Positions 23,379 to 36,305 of a DNA stretch of 64,000 nt are shown one piece after another. The stretch covers positions 1,402,001 through 1,466,000 of the forward strand of contig CP141147.1 in the NCBI GenBank assembly GCA_035235625.1, read 5' to 3'. Origin of the DNA: Saururus chinensis. Its lineage: Eukaryota; Streptophyta; Magnoliopsida; Piperales; Saururaceae. The notes beneath the pieces are model-generated. The model saw only the letters and a list, made by a program, of their open reading frames with translations, was not told where the DNA came from and did no database searches. Positions within the stretch are counted from its first letter, which is position 1. Each line of letters opens with the position of its first letter. Position numbers and translations under genes: made by a program.

Positions 23379-24164
23379 CAATCTTAACCCAGACATGATC
23401 TAAATTTGATGGATCAAGAAGGGGTTGGGAAAATTCAACCCGACTTGCATATCCAAACCGTGCCCGACCCACTCAACATGCACTCGATTCAACCCAACTA
23501 AAAAAAGGGTTAAGATTTTAAAATTTTACCCATTTTAAAAATAGGGTCAAGTCAAGATTTACTTGCATAACCCATATAACCCGACCTTAACTATCACACC
23601 CTCAATTTTATAATCATTTTCAAGAAAAAATATTTACCTTTACTTAAAAATTTATAAAACACTCCCCTTCACACTATGTAGCTAACAAAATCATGTTATG
23701 CATTAACAAAACATTGAAATATAAAATTAGGGATATAGGAACCATCTTTTCACAAAATAATTATTATGATATCATAATAAATAATCATCTAAATATCTAA
23801 AATATTAAAATATTTACAAGACCGAGAGCTAATTACTTGTTTGCTATAATTGTACAAGTTAATCAAAAGATAAATGATACTCTCTCGTATCTAACATCAA
23901 ACTTACAAGGGAAATAAATCATCAAACTATAGGGTCCACTCTACAATTATAGTCTTCCAGTTACCTCTAAAGTATTTACCTTGGGAACCTACACCGCAAA
24001 GGATATTGATTATACGGGTATATTCATGAAATTGCAATCCAAAAGAAAATAGATAATTCAATAAACATACTGATAAGGTCAAAATCAACACAAATGACAT
24101 GAGAGATTAAAATTCACACATACATTTTAGTGTCAAGTATACATAAAACATTGAACTCCACATT
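23379..24164 (+). repeat. Dispersed repeat A, copy 1
   Basis: About 790 bp, collinear with 51524-52323 in the same orientation. Both begin CAATCTTAACCC, continue GATGGATCAAGAAGG, CATGTTATGCATTAACAAAAC-like and GGGTCCACTCTA, and end ACATTGAACTCCACATT. Non-coding; probably part of a transposable element whose full ends I cannot see. Confidence 0.75.
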
Positions 24165-24843
24165 AGGGTTTTCTAGACACGGTAGCCTTATTTTAGGGTT
24201 CACACTCAACTAGATATTGAACTACTAAAAATTCGAGCTCAATCCTTACCTGATGCTTGCCCCACCTCATTCACGACATGAAATAAGGGCACTAGGGTCA
24301 ATAAGACCCTAGTGCAGAGATCTCAACTGTCATGATCATCGAACCTCATGTATTACATTTAATGTGACTAATCATCTTTTCAAGCTCTAGTCCATTCAAA
24401 CTTTACTCCCGGGTCAAAGAAACAATTCTACATAACTCTCATCTCCTTAGAGAGTCAAAAGACTATGATCGTATTTCATACTATATATACTCTTCCTTTC
24501 TTCTTGGCTAAATGACTCACTTGATGAGCTAATAAGGTACTAGGAATATCAAACCTTTAATGCCAAATGCATTAGTTCGGGTGGCCAAATTATCACATTA
24601 CATGGTTTCATACACATACATTAGGGTTCACTAACCTTCAACACATGCTTATTCAACATTCCATACACATCACAAAATCCTCAAAAATCATGTAGTTCTA
24701 TGTCATTGCTATATAGCTCATTCCTTGTTATAGAACATATTAAAAATTTTACGATGAGATACCATTAAAGCCTCCCTGACAGGTCCGCCAGATCACCGAT
24801 TACCATCAGTAGATCTATAGGCGTGTAGAGACCTCACTAAAAG
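24165..24843. other. No gene recognised
   Basis: Contains GGGCACTAGGGTCAATAAGACCCTAGTGC near 24286 (a short perfect hairpin) and otherwise AT-rich sequence. Nothing else supported. Confidence 0.45.
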
Positions 24844-27458
24844 TGTAAGATCTATAAGTTTTACTATTTTCTGATTAGTGTAAAGTTTTACTATTTTTGG
24901 TTTGTTTTAATTTTTGTGTAATGGTTGGTTTAAGTACGAACTTTCTTGGGTTTATTTTAATTTTTAGTGGGAAAATATTAGTGTCTATCTTAATCCACCA
25001 AGTTGTCACACTAATTGTTTTGTTTTCCATGTAATTCCTTTTATCAAGGAAGTGGGCCCCCCTCTAGGACCCATGTCTATCTCGGATAATGTGCCAACTT
25101 AAGTGAGTTCATTTATTTCCTTATTGGGCTCATTCTAAGGCCCATTTACTAGCCCGAATTATAAATAGAAACCTTAGTCATTTTCCCATTTGGGGTGGAC
25201 TGAGATTTGAGAGGCTTTGGGAGAGCTCTACCCCCTCTTAAAAAGGAAAAATTTAATCAAATGTATAATCACTCAATCTCTTCTATGTTTCTTTTGATTT
25301 TTCCCTAAACCCTATATTTTTCTCCTCTTGAATGAGATTTTAGGTTTTCTTCTTCTCAAGTTTATTCATTTCTCCATGTTTTGAAACCCTATATTTGGAT
25401 TTCTTGCTTCTACTCTTGTGATTTTCATTTCGGGCACAAGAGGATGTTAGATCTACATTTTATTAATGATTTTGAGTCTATATTTAGTGGAAATATTAGA
25501 TTTTTGCTTAGGGTTAATGTAACCTAATTTGAATGGTAGGGTTTCATTGAGTTTTCATGTTGATTCAAGGGTCTACAATCTTGTTTAAGATAAAAGTTAT
25601 TTTTTATGAGGTTTACTTGCATTAACATCATGTTTGTGGGTGAGTTCATGTTCTTGAAGCTTATGGGTGGGTAAATTTGAAACTTCCTGAATGGATGATT
25701 GAATGTTGTTTTTACATGAATAAAGATGAGAAATGTAAGATCTATTGTATTAGGCTTAGTTAATAATTATATAAAGTTTCATGAAGTTTTTTGTTTCTGG
25801 GCATGAACAATCGATTGCCCTATCAGGCCGTTCGAATGGCCAAATAGCATTTTGGAACTTCTTTGTTTCCAATCAATCGTCCCTTAGAGCCGATCGATCG
25901 GCTATACTAAATTTGAATGTATGCTCATTTTTAAGCCAGATTTGATAGATTCTTCACGTCAGTCACATGTTACCAGTAGAATATAACCATGATGGAGTAT
26001 GAATGTTTGCACACATACTACATTAATTATGTATAAACCATGTTCCACATGTTTTAGTTTATTCATGAACATGATCATGTATATTTATACTTATGCTTCC
26101 ATGATCACATTTGCTACATATGGACCACGTATCATTTATAATAAGACTGATTAGTGTATGACTACTTATGTTTACACATGCCTAACATTGTTCACATATA
26201 TATCAGGTTGCATACATCATGGAAATAATTTGTTAAATTATGATTAACCGTGTTTAACTATGATTAGCCGATTATGTGAGTTTTCTGTATTAGTTGTATC
26301 AGAGATTTAATGAATGATTTGACATCTGAAAGGTTTGGATTTTAAGTCCATTGGACGGGGTTTTACATCTATTGAGGGTGAGTTTTCTCTCTGGGTAAGA
26401 AGAGGGGAATACTATAATGAGAAAACCATTAAAGGTTTACGACTAAGAATCAAGGTTGGTTTGTCCCTGTGCAGCTACTAACCAAGGGCATTTGTAGCTA
26501 GGATTTTGCCAAACTACTTATGTCTTCCATTTTAGGATTTCTAGGGTGAGTAGGACTGCTTAAGCCTTCCTTCTTAGGATTGTTAGGGTGAGTAGGTTGA
26601 TTTCTCTATCGTGAAATATTTATTAAGCTATTTACATATGTTGGTGTATGGATTATAATACTAAAAGTTTTGTGTGGGGATAATGAAGCTTATGTTTATA
26701 CAGTTGTATATAAATTATGATACTTGATAATGTAAGATTTGTATGAATTGTGATACTTGATCATGTTGGATGTGTGTGGATATGTCGAATGAATTCATAG
26801 GTTGTGTATGTGGATCATGATATAATGAGACATGATGCATAAGTTTTGATTATGGATATGTGATACATGAATGAGATATTTCCTACAAGTGGAATGTGTG
26901 ATGATGTGCTCTTGTGTTGTTAATACCTGTTTTACATAAGGCTTATATGATGCTTCTTATGGATTATATTTTGGTGTTAATGTGAGCTTTATGTTTTCAC
27001 ACCCTAACTGAGCTAATCTTACCCCGTTTGTGTGGTTTTATTTTGAGGTTACATAGTTGTGTCATGCGGGTGCTTAAGATGACTTACTTTACGAGCATGT
27101 ATACGAATAAAAGCAGAGTGTTAGATAGTTCATTTATGATGGGATAGACTTACGTTTATTTTCCATATAACTTTAATATTTTACATGTTATGGGAGAGCC
27201 TTATTGATGACTTAGACAAGTTGTTGCTTTTTAGGCTTGAGATTTATTATGTTATTTTAATACTTATGTGGGTATGTGAATGATTAAGAGACTTTAATTA
27301 ATTTAATATATCTTCCGTTAATTACTTTTGCACAAATAAAGTGGTGTATACTTCAATCTAGCCCAATTTTGGGTTAGACTTTCACTTTGTCATGCCACCG
27401 TCGTCTCTCCCCATGGACCTTATTTGGGTCAAGGGGGTGTGGAAGGGCGTGATAGACA
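24844..27458 (+). mobile_element. LTR of the same general family as the solo LTR at 9122-12641
   Basis: Begins TGTAAGATCTATAAG, has a TATA box (ATAAATAG, 25161-25168) about 315 bp in, and ends ..GGAAGGGCGTGATA at about 27454, or at 27458 if the following GACA is included. Orientation, TATA spacing, the GCCGTTCGAATGGCC block (25830) and the GGGGTAAGATTAGCTC-like block near the 3' end (minus-strand reading) match the 3.5-kb LTR in reverse. No second LTR, coding region or clear target duplication is visible. A fossil. Confidence 0.6.
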
Positions 27459-28025
27459 GTAGGTTGGCTTTCACTTTCTATATATAACATATAAAGTATT
27501 TAACATTTATTTATAATGTTGTAATGCATTTATTTTATTTCCATATTTGGCCCTTGCAAAGATAATGTATAAATAACAATTAACAAATAAAACTTAATGG
27601 AGGAAAAAATAGGGTTACCCACGAACTTGACCTGACCCGATCTAAGTAGGGTAGGATTTGTATTTTCAACCAATTTGATAAATAGGGTCTAGTCATGACC
27701 CAACCCAATCTTAGTGAGGGTCACAGTTGATCCTAGTCTATCTGACCCGAACTAACCACTTCCTTGCCCTATGACAAGAAGGGTCATATGAGCACAAATT
27801 CGCAATTCATTAAATTTGTACAAGCATGGGTTATCTCCACATTAGGCCCAATCCAAACATTGTAAAAGGGTAAAAAAATGTGTAATGATAACATGTGCCA
27901 GGCAAAGCCAGGGTGGGGACAATGAGCGTTTTATACACTATACAGTTATATAGTAGTTATAGTTGTACAAAGACATGGAAACATATGTTAAAAATGCCTA
28001 TCCCCTTAGGCTAGGCTTGAAGCAA
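27459..28025. other. No gene; ACCCGACC-type repeat tract
   Basis: The segment 27610-27760 is rich in GACCCGA / GGGTC motifs in both directions, as in sub-terminal regions of some plant DNA transposons and in repeat A. No ends could be paired. Confidence 0.4.
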
Positions 28026-30795
28026 GCTACGTGATGCACTGAAATAATGTTTAATTAAATGTTCTCATATTTTGAATTGCAATCCTATTTTGTGTTAATT
28101 CATTGCTGATTTGGGCTTTTTATGTTTTGAATAAGTTAATTGGACCTTAATTGAGTTTATGTCTAAACAGGCTTTAACAGGATCCAAGTGCAAGAGGAAG
28201 TAAAGCCCATTTACCCAAAGTTATTTGAAAGTCAAGAATGGGCCCCTAATGGTCTAAACATGCATGGAATGGTCGAACACAACCTTGTGGACCCGTTTGA
28301 TTTGAGATTTGTATGAAGAGGACTAAATTAGGAAAGAAGCTGATTCGGACAGATTGACAGAGGCTTAGTATTTCGATCATATCTTTTTGTGTATAATTCG
28401 GATGGATACGATTCTGGTGGCATTGGAAAGAAGACTTCAATAGCTACAAATGTTATTTTAGGAAGAAATTCTAAATTCTGAAGATATATGGGTCGAATCT
28501 GGCATGCAATCAGACAGCTAGTAAACTAACCCGAGGCCAGCACATGAAGAATATTTTCATTGATTATGATTGATACACATAAGGAAAGACAATGAGGCTG
28601 ATTGGTTAACTAAAGGAAGATTCAAAGATACTTATTTGCTAAATAAATCATTAATTTATTTAGTATCTAATCATTGCCAAAGAAGCAACCAATCAGGCAA
28701 TCAATCAGGATGCAATCTAGAGATATGATTTCACTTTCCTCTTTGAAGCAACCCCTTCTATTTATATAAATAGAGGGGTGGACGTGATAGATGACTTACT
28801 CTCTCCTCTTTGGAGCTCTCTTCTCCTATTTTCTTCTCTCATTTTGTAATTTTTAGTGTAATGGCTTTCTAAAGCTCTCAAGCTAAGGCTAGGAATGAAG
28901 CTTGTACTTGATGTTTAATGGATGCTTTGATTCAAGTAAGTTCTTTATAGTTTTAAATTGATGTTTTATATTTAAGGAGTTTATAATCTATATAATTATT
29001 TGATTCAGCGTTGACGAAAGGCACGCTGAATGCTTATAATTCCCTGTGATTATACACTTAATACTTTCACGTAGTAAACAATCAATTACTTTTGTTCTAT
29101 TTCAAAGTTCTTTAAAAGATAAATTTTCCGATTGAGACGAATTTTTATTTGATCTTAATAGAGTTATCATTTGAATCAAATATACATTAGAGATTTATTA
29201 CAAGTGGATTTTCGATGCCTTAGCACTTTATCTTTGATTGTCTCTTATTCCCTATTTCAACTTCCTTCTCTTTTCTGTTCTCTTCGTAATAGTTTTCTTT
29301 GTCACACAAGGCTTTCCATGTGGATCGACCTTGTTTACTATAGTTGACAAGTAAAAAAGAAATCTAAACTAGACTAATTCATAGTCTTGGTTTTCCCCGG
29401 CAACGGCGCCAATTTGTTATTACGTCCAAACCAAGACTATGAATTAGTCTAGTTTAGATTTCTTTTTTACTTGTCAACTATAGTAAACAAGGTCGATCCA
29501 CAGGGAAAGCCTTGTGTGACAAAGAAAACTATTACGAAGAGAACAGAAAAGAGAAGGAAGTTGAAATAGGGAATAAGAGACAATCAAAGATAAAGTGCTA
29601 AGGCATCGAAAATCCACTTGTAATAAATCTCTAATGTATATTTGATTCAAATGATAACTCAATTAAGATCAAATAAAAATTCGTCTCAATCGGAAAATTT
29701 ATCTTTTAAAGAACTTTGAAATAGAACAAAAGTAATTGATTGTTTACTACGTGAAAGTATTAAGTGTATAATCATAGGGAATTATAAGCATTCAGCGTGC
29801 CTTTCGTCAACGCTGAATCAAATAATTATATAGATTATAAACTCCTTAAATATAAAACATCAATTTAAAACTATAAAGAACTTACTTGAATCAAAGCATC
29901 CATTAAACATCAAGTACAAGCTTCATTCCTAGCCTTAGCTTGAGAGCTTTAGAAAGCCATTACACTAAAAATTACAAAATGAGAGAAGAAAATAGGAGAA
30001 GAGAGCTCCAAAGAGGAGAGAGTAAGTCATCTATCACGTCCACCCCTCTATTTATAGGAATAGAAGGGGTTGCTTCAAAGAGGAAAGTGAAATCATATCT
30101 CTAGATTGCATCCTGATTGATTGCCTGATTGGTTGCTTCTTTGGCAATGATTAGATACTAAATAAATTAATGATTTATTTAGCAAATAAGTATCTTTGAA
30201 TCTTCCTTTAGTTAACCAATCAGCCTCATTGTCTTTCCTTATGTGTATCAATCATAATCAATGAAAATATTCTTCATGTGCTGGCCTCGGGTTAGTTTAC
30301 TAGCTGTCTGATTGCATGCCAGATTCGACCCATATATCTTCAGAATTTAGAATTTCTTCCTAAAATAACATTTGTAGCTATTGAAGTCTTCTTTCCAATT
30401 CCACCAGAATCGTATCCATCCGAATTATACACAAAAAGATATGATCGAAATACTAAGCCTCTGTCAATCTGTCCGAATCAGCTTCTTTCCTAATTTAGTC
30501 CTCTTCATACAAATCTCAAATCAAACGGGTCCACAAGGTTGTGTTCGACCATTCCATGCATGTTTAGACCATTAGGGGCCCATTCTTGACTTTCAAATAA
30601 CTTTGGGTAAATGGGCTTTACTTCCTCTTGCACTTGGATCCTGTTAAAGCCTGTTTAGACATAAACTCAATTAAGGTCCAATTAACTTATTCAAAACATA
30701 AAAAGCCCAAATCAGCAATGAATTAACACAAAATAGGATTGCAATTCAAAATATGAGAACATTTAATTAAACATTATTTCAGTGCATCACGTAGC
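28026..30795. mobile_element. Palindrome of two inverted LTRs, 1368-bp arms
   Basis: Arms 28026-29393 and 29428-30795 are exactly equal in length and reverse complementary with only about half a dozen mismatches seen, separated by 34 bp. The right-hand copy reads as an LTR on the minus strand (start TGATGCACTGAAATAATG; TATA CCTATAAATAGAGG), followed at once by a primer-binding site for tRNA-Asp, and then by the inverted copy of the same LTR. No gag or pol sequence remains. The near identity means the duplication is recent. tRNA-Asp priming is known for Athila/Tat gypsy elements. Confidence 0.85.
29394..29411 (-). other. Primer-binding site complementary to tRNA-Asp
   Basis: The plus strand reads TCCCCGGCAACGGCGCCA, identical to the 3' end of plant tRNA-Asp with its CCA. 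On the minus strand this is the TGGCGCCGTTGCCGGGGA primer site of Athila/Tat-like retrotransposons. It forms the spacer of the palindrome together with three bases and the LTR end. Confidence 0.85.
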
Positions 30796-30912
30796 GGATG
30801 TAGTATAAAATCTATGCCTCCAATGAAAAATTATTGGGTATTCTTGGAGTATCATGTGGGATTTACTCCCACTTTACATGAACTGTAGATTCTCAAGAGC
30901 AACGACACATAT

Positions 30913-31717
30913 TGTTAGCCCCTCCACTTTTTGCATAGAGAAGGGGGCGGTTACCCCCTATACTTGGCAGCGGACAGCCAAGTTAGCCTTGGCGATGGAG
31001 AGCCTAGGCAGCCCCTTGGGCATGGATGAATGGTTGGAGCAGCGTTAGAGCGTTCCGGATGCGCAATCGCCTTGCGGAGCAGGCTTAGGCAGAGTCCCTG
31101 TGCAGGAAGGACTTTAAATGGCGTGCTGGGCACCACAACCCCTTAGGGACGGATTCCTAAGGGAACTAGGAAGCATGGAGGCAGCACAGCCAGACTCCTA
31201 GCGCGGATAGGAGATGATGCATAGGTTTCCCTGGACGAATGGACTCTAGAAGAAGCAGGGCAATGGACTCCTAGCCGAAGACAAATTCCTTCACAGGTTT
31301 CCTGATTTGTGTTGGGATGCCCGTATTGGGCTAGGAGAGTTGGGACAGGGAGGGACTCTGTATACATGGGCTGGGTTGTTGTATTCCTAGTACTATAAGG
31401 ACTAGTAGTGCTGAGCCTATTTAAAGGGAGAGGATGGGGCAGCCATGGCTGACAGAAATTGGTGAGGACGAACCAGAGAGAGCTCTGAATAGCAACATGG
31501 CTTGTCAGCCCCGGCCCTCTCCCTGCCATTGTAACCGACGGACTGTGATTACATAGCATTGGGCAGAGCCCCTTTGCACTAGAGACAGCTGTGTTAACTG
31601 ATTCCTTGTTCCCCTTGCGCATACGAGAGGGAAGGTCGTGAGAGAAGGCTACTGACTGTGCGTTGCAGCCAGGTCATCACGGGTGTGGACGCTAGGCAAA
31701 GCTGTTCACCTGTGACA
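30913..31717 (+). mobile_element. GC-rich solo LTR, probably copia type (about 805 bp)
   Basis: Starts TGTTAGCCCCTCC and ends ..CACCTGTGACA, flanked by CATAT and CATAC (four of five positions match). A TATA box (CCTATTTAAAGGG) lies near 31408. Composition is far richer in G+C than its neighbours. A 159-codon frame on the minus strand inside it has no family features. Ends are less certain than for the other LTRs. Confidence 0.5.
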
Positions 31718-32445
31718 CATACGCTAATGTATGTTAAAATAAGGGAGTAAATGCCCATTTGCTCATGTATAGTGGAGTAACTCCCAGAGAGTTAAGTACT
31801 AAACAATTCTCTTCTCTAAGAGACATTACCCATGTTCATTAGAAAATTTCAGCGTTAAAGTGATAATAAAACAAGTTAGGCTACGTTATATGTCCCAAAG
31901 AAAAAAACTCTTTATAAACAAGTGTTCCTAGGAAGCACTCTTTTCTCCTTTTTTTTTCTATCTTTTTCTTTCTTTTACGGAGATTCCACAAAGAAATTGC
32001 CAAGCCTATTCTCTTTAGCAATAGAATTCTTCTTCTATGCCGTTCTTACTATTTTGTCTTCTTTATCTTGTTTAATTATCATTTCCTTTTCTTGATATTC
32101 ATTGAGGGTCAAGCATTTTATGTAACGATGACTAGCTAGTGATTCCTTTCCTTATTGCATGCATACAAAGCCATCTTATTAAAATTGTTTCCTTTGTTGA
32201 AAAGGGGCGGAGGGGGTCGCCCTCTTACACAATATTGTGATGCTCCCTTCAACATGAGTTTATTACTTGTGCACAAATAGGATGCAAGATACATACAATA
32301 GGATTTATCCTTTTTAAGTTTTTAACTTGTCTTCTTTTCACGTAATAGTAATTCAAGTAGTTTTTTTTTTTCAACTTAGTAAACATGACACTTCACTCTT
32401 GGGTAAAAAAATAACTGAATTATTCCTTAAGCACTTTTATTTTTA
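31718..32445. other. AT-rich stretch, no gene recognised
   Basis: Poly-pyrimidine and AT-rich sequence between the LTR and the Pack-MULE; no coding or repeat structure recognised. Confidence 0.5.
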
Positions 32446-33451
32446 GAACGCGGCTATCTGCACCCCTAAAACCCCCTCAGTACCCCATATCTCTTTTACC
32501 CCGCAGTAATTTATAAAATCTTCTCACATACACCCTGTTCTTAAATTTTAATTTATTTTTACTTTACCACCCCTTTTGATTGCTCACTATATACCCCTCC
32601 GTCCCCTCCAGACATTTTGTCTGCCTTAGCCTATTCTTCCCTGTCACCTACGGCTGGAGTTGGGAGTATTTCTTTCGCGGGAGGTACCAATCAGATCCAC
32701 ATTCTCTGCCATTTCTCGATTTCGGACTCCATACGTGCTTTTGTTTTGTTTGCCCTAACATTTTTTTCCATTGCCAGCAGCTGAAGGTGAAAGATTTCTT
32801 TCACCAAGAGGGACCAACAAGAGCCACTATTCCAGAAAGTCAGTACCGCAGAATTGCGATGTACTAATTTCCATCGCTCTCTCTCTTTGTCTGGCGTCAG
32901 TTCCGACCTCTTCTTCACCAGCGATCTATCTCAGGTAATTCAATCTGAATCAACACAATTGTTTACTCCGCTTGATTCTTATTGCTTGTCGGATTTCTGT
33001 GCTTTTTGGGACATATTCAATTCCTACTTCATGTTGTTTGCTGAGGGTAAAGATTATAGCTTTAATTCGCTGGAAAGGGTTACATTTTTTAAAAAAAATG
33101 AAAAGGATTGATTTTGTCTCGAAATTGGGTCTTTTGGTTTGTGGGTGTTGTTCTTTTGAATCAAAGGCCATTTGGGTTTGATGGGAATTGATGGGATTTC
33201 AACGCACCTGTTTGTTGTTTACTAGACCTGAAAGTAATGCTAACTCTTCTAGCACTGCAAGTGAAATTTGGCTCTCGATCAGCAGCATATCTCTTTGGAT
33301 GAAAGGTGCAATAGCAGCCCTCCCGTGCTTGCTAAAAATAGGGGTCGCTGGGCTGGTAATCATGCGTTTTGTTCTATAGGAACTCAAGCATGAAACACCC
33401 ATCACGAACCATCAGTTCCAGAAACCCTTCTGATGACTCCTTTCTCTTGTC

Positions 33452-33650
33452 ATTAATTTGCCTAATAGAGTGCAGATAAACTGTAGATCTATATCATTTC
33501 TCTTCTCTAACAGATTGTTTTTTAAACATTAAACTATTTTGACTCTAAATTTAAAATATTAATTTGCCTAATAGAGTGCAGATAAATTTTAAATCTATAT
33601 CATTTCTCTTCTCTAACAGATTGTTTTTTTATGGTATGTTGATTATGAAA
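33452..33650. repeat. Tandem duplication of about 107 bp inside the Pack-MULE
   Basis: TTAATTTGCCTAATAGAG through TTCTCTAACAGATTG occurs at about 33453 and again at 33559, nearly identical. Confidence 0.8.
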
Positions 33651-34214
33651 CTTCATATGTTTTTCTTTAAATGGAATAGAAAGGAATGGGGTATTTTCTG
33701 ACCTTACAACATGTGCCCAGTAGTTGTGAGAACGGTTACGCTTTGCCCCCAAAGAACAATGAGTATAGAAAGGTTGGTATGCATTTTGTATTGGAACATT
33801 GTGAGCTTAATTTCTACTATTTGTTTTGGAATGCATGTAGTGTATATTCCAGAATAATCCACATCAAATTTTCTCTGGTCAAATTTTGGTTTAGATCCAT
33901 CTGCTTAGCACTTGAATTACAGTGTATGCTATTAGATACTGTTGTAGTTGTAAAGGTGAGAGTGGCAGTTCTGCTGTGTTATGCTCGTTTTGGCCAGTAC
34001 TGTTGATTATTTGTTTGTACTTATTGTTTGGTTGCGCCTATCTCATTAATAATGTGAAGCTTACAATTGAAGGATGTATTATGTTGCATGAATGAACTGA
34101 CGAACGACTTTTACTTTCTGAATTCAACTGCTGATTTAGGTTTTTTCTTGTATTAGAATTCTATGAAAATGCAGTTCTAGCATTATTCCATTGATGCACT
34201 TTTTAAAATTGCAG

Positions 34215-34343
34215 GCTGTTATAGCTGCTGATATTGTTGGTCCTTTGGTGCATTTGCTTCAAACAGCTGAGTTTGATATCAAGAACGAGGTTGTGTGGGC
34301 TATCGCAAATGCCACCTTTGGTGGTACCTGCGATCAAATCATG
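34215..34343 (+). pseudogene. Captured importin-alpha exon fragment
   Basis: After an AG acceptor (TTGCAG) the sequence encodes AVIAADIVGPLVHLLQ, then AEFDIKNEVVWAIANA and GGTCDQI. This is the armadillo-repeat segment of plant importin-alpha (AVIE..II.PLV.LLQ.AEFDIKKEAAWAISNATSGGT). Importin-alpha binds nuclear localisation signals. Only about 43 residues are present. Similarity stops after DQI with no following importin exon, so this is a captured fragment inside the MULE, not a gene. Confidence 0.75.
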
Positions 34344-35493
34344 TTGGCGTCACTTTTCTGCTTTGCAATGCGAGTGATGGATTGGGCATACTTCTATATA
34401 TTTTGTCTGAGATTGCTGGGAGATATCCATTATCTGGAGGGTTGCGTCAAGAGTCTGCGTCAAAGGTGTGTCCTGTCTAGAGGTTTTGCCAATGGATTGA
34501 TGTCAGGTGGTTCATGAGGTTGAATGATATGATATGAAGGAAAAAGATTTTTTACAAGCATGATAGCAACGAAAGTCATACATATTTTGGTATTATTACT
34601 GGATGCAAGGTTTTTTTCGCCAGGCAAAGCATGGGAGCAGGAAACTGTTATGTACTATTATGGTATTGTCTCTCAGCCTCAAGGCAATCTAGAGTCTATT
34701 TTGCTACGCTTTATAGCCTTTTTTGGAAGAAATTTGCCAGTCGAATTAGCTTGGCTTTTAGGCTAAACTGATCTTGGGTAATTGCTTGGTTAGTCCACTG
34801 CCTACATTTATATATTTCATGGATAGGAAGAGTGGAGAGTTGTTTTTTCCAATGGGCTGCTATTATTGCAATGATTATTGTATATTTAATTCTATTAAAC
34901 CTTTTCTTCTAAGACAGTGACATATATCTCCGTTTAATGTCAAATATTAGAAGTAATGCCACTATATGTTGGAAGAGAAATCTAGATCGTAGTGACTGCC
35001 TTGGATTGTTTTTTTTTAAAGTGCGCAAATAGTTTAATACTTCCTATCTGCATTCGATTGATGAGTAGTGGCGGCAGTGGATTTAGAGGAGGTGACTAAT
35101 ATGTTAGTATTATTAAGCTCCATTTTTTTTGCCAGTTATCCAAGCAGAACCAACATGGGATATGAAGGTTTTCTTGTGGTTGTTTTTAAGTTAGTTTTTT
35201 GTGTTCGATCGACTTTTTGTTTATATTGCAGCTGTTGAAAATTTGAAATAAGACCCGAGAATGGCAAGTGGCCAGTCCTCCTAATATAGTCCGCTCTCTC
35301 CGATGTCTTGGTTGCTTGCTCGGTTTGGCCTCTGCATTTGGGTGGAAGATAATACACAATAGAAATGCTAAACACAATTTTAGGGGGAAAAACCATCAAT
35401 ATACCTCCCTCTACACTAATGCATTTGAATGGAAATTCCCTTATGGGTGTATGTTTGATTAATAGAATTCAATATAGTCGTTTTATACAGTAG

Positions 35494-36305
35494 GTGCCCA
35501 CTATATAAAATGTTATTTTTTGTCGGGGGACACCCACAGAGAGAGCTGTTCCAGAAGGTATCCTGAGACTCTAATACATGCCCTTTGTGCATTCAATGGG
35601 TGCCCACCGTATGATACTTTGTCATCTATCGGGGGGCATCCACCATAAGAGCAGTTCAAGAAGGATTCTTGGGGCTCCAATGTAGGTCATATGCTCTCTC
35701 AGTGGGCACCCACCGTATAATACTTTGTAAACTGTAAGGGGGCGCGCCCACCGTGAGAGCAATTTCAGAAAGATTGTCGATGCTTTAATGCAAGCCATCT
35801 GCTATGTTGGCGGGCACCCACCGTATGATACTTTGTTAACAATTGGGGGGCGCCCACCATGGGAACAATTCCAAAAAGATTGTCGGGGCTCCAATGCAGG
35901 CCATCTGCTCTCTCATTGGGCGCCCACCGTATAATACTTTGTAAACAGTTGGGTGGGGTGTGCCCACCGTGAGAGCAATTTCAAAAGGATTCTCAGGGCT
36001 CCAATGCAGGCTATCTGCTCTCTTGGTGGGTGCCCACCATATGATATTTTGTAAACTATCGGGGGGCGCCTACCGTGAGAACAATTCCAAAAAGATTGTC
36101 AGGGCTCCAATGCAAGCCATCTGCTCTCTTGATGGGTGCCCACCATATGTTTCTTTGTAAACTATTAGGGGGCGCCCACTGTGAGAGCAGTTTTTGAAAG
36201 ATTCTCGGGGCTTCAATGCGGGCCATTTGCTCTCTCAGTGGTTGCCCACCGTATCATGCTTTGTAATACGTCGGGGGGCACCCACTGTGAGGGCTATTTC
36301 AAAAG
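35494..36305 (+). repeat. Minisatellite, 106-110-bp unit, about eight copies
   Basis: The box GCCCACCGTATGATACTTTG starts near 35602, 35708, 35816, 35922, 36032, 36138 and 36244, with an earlier diverged copy at 35494. Each unit contains a second half-box, GGGGGGCGCCCACCGTGAGAG, about 35 bp later. It then runs TTCCAAAAAGATTGTCGGGG and CTCCAATGCAGGCCATCTGC. It lies between the importin and HECT pieces of the Pack-MULE. Confidence 0.9.

Noticed and set aside
29394-29411. A tRNA-Asp gene
   Set aside because: Only the last 18 bases including CCA are present, with LTR sequence on both sides; it is a primer-binding site.
28246-30575. Two nearly identical 64-codon open frames (28246-28440 minus, 30381-30575 plus)
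   Set aside because: They are the two arms of the LTR palindrome; duplication explains their identity, not coding conservation.
31143-31622. A 159-codon minus-strand open frame
   Set aside because: Lies inside the GC-rich LTR and spans its TATA region; no recognisable domain.
32580-33379. A first exon of a functional gene at the left of the Pack-MULE
   Set aside because: Several short frames exist, but none connects in frame to the importin or HECT exons and none resembles a known N-terminus.
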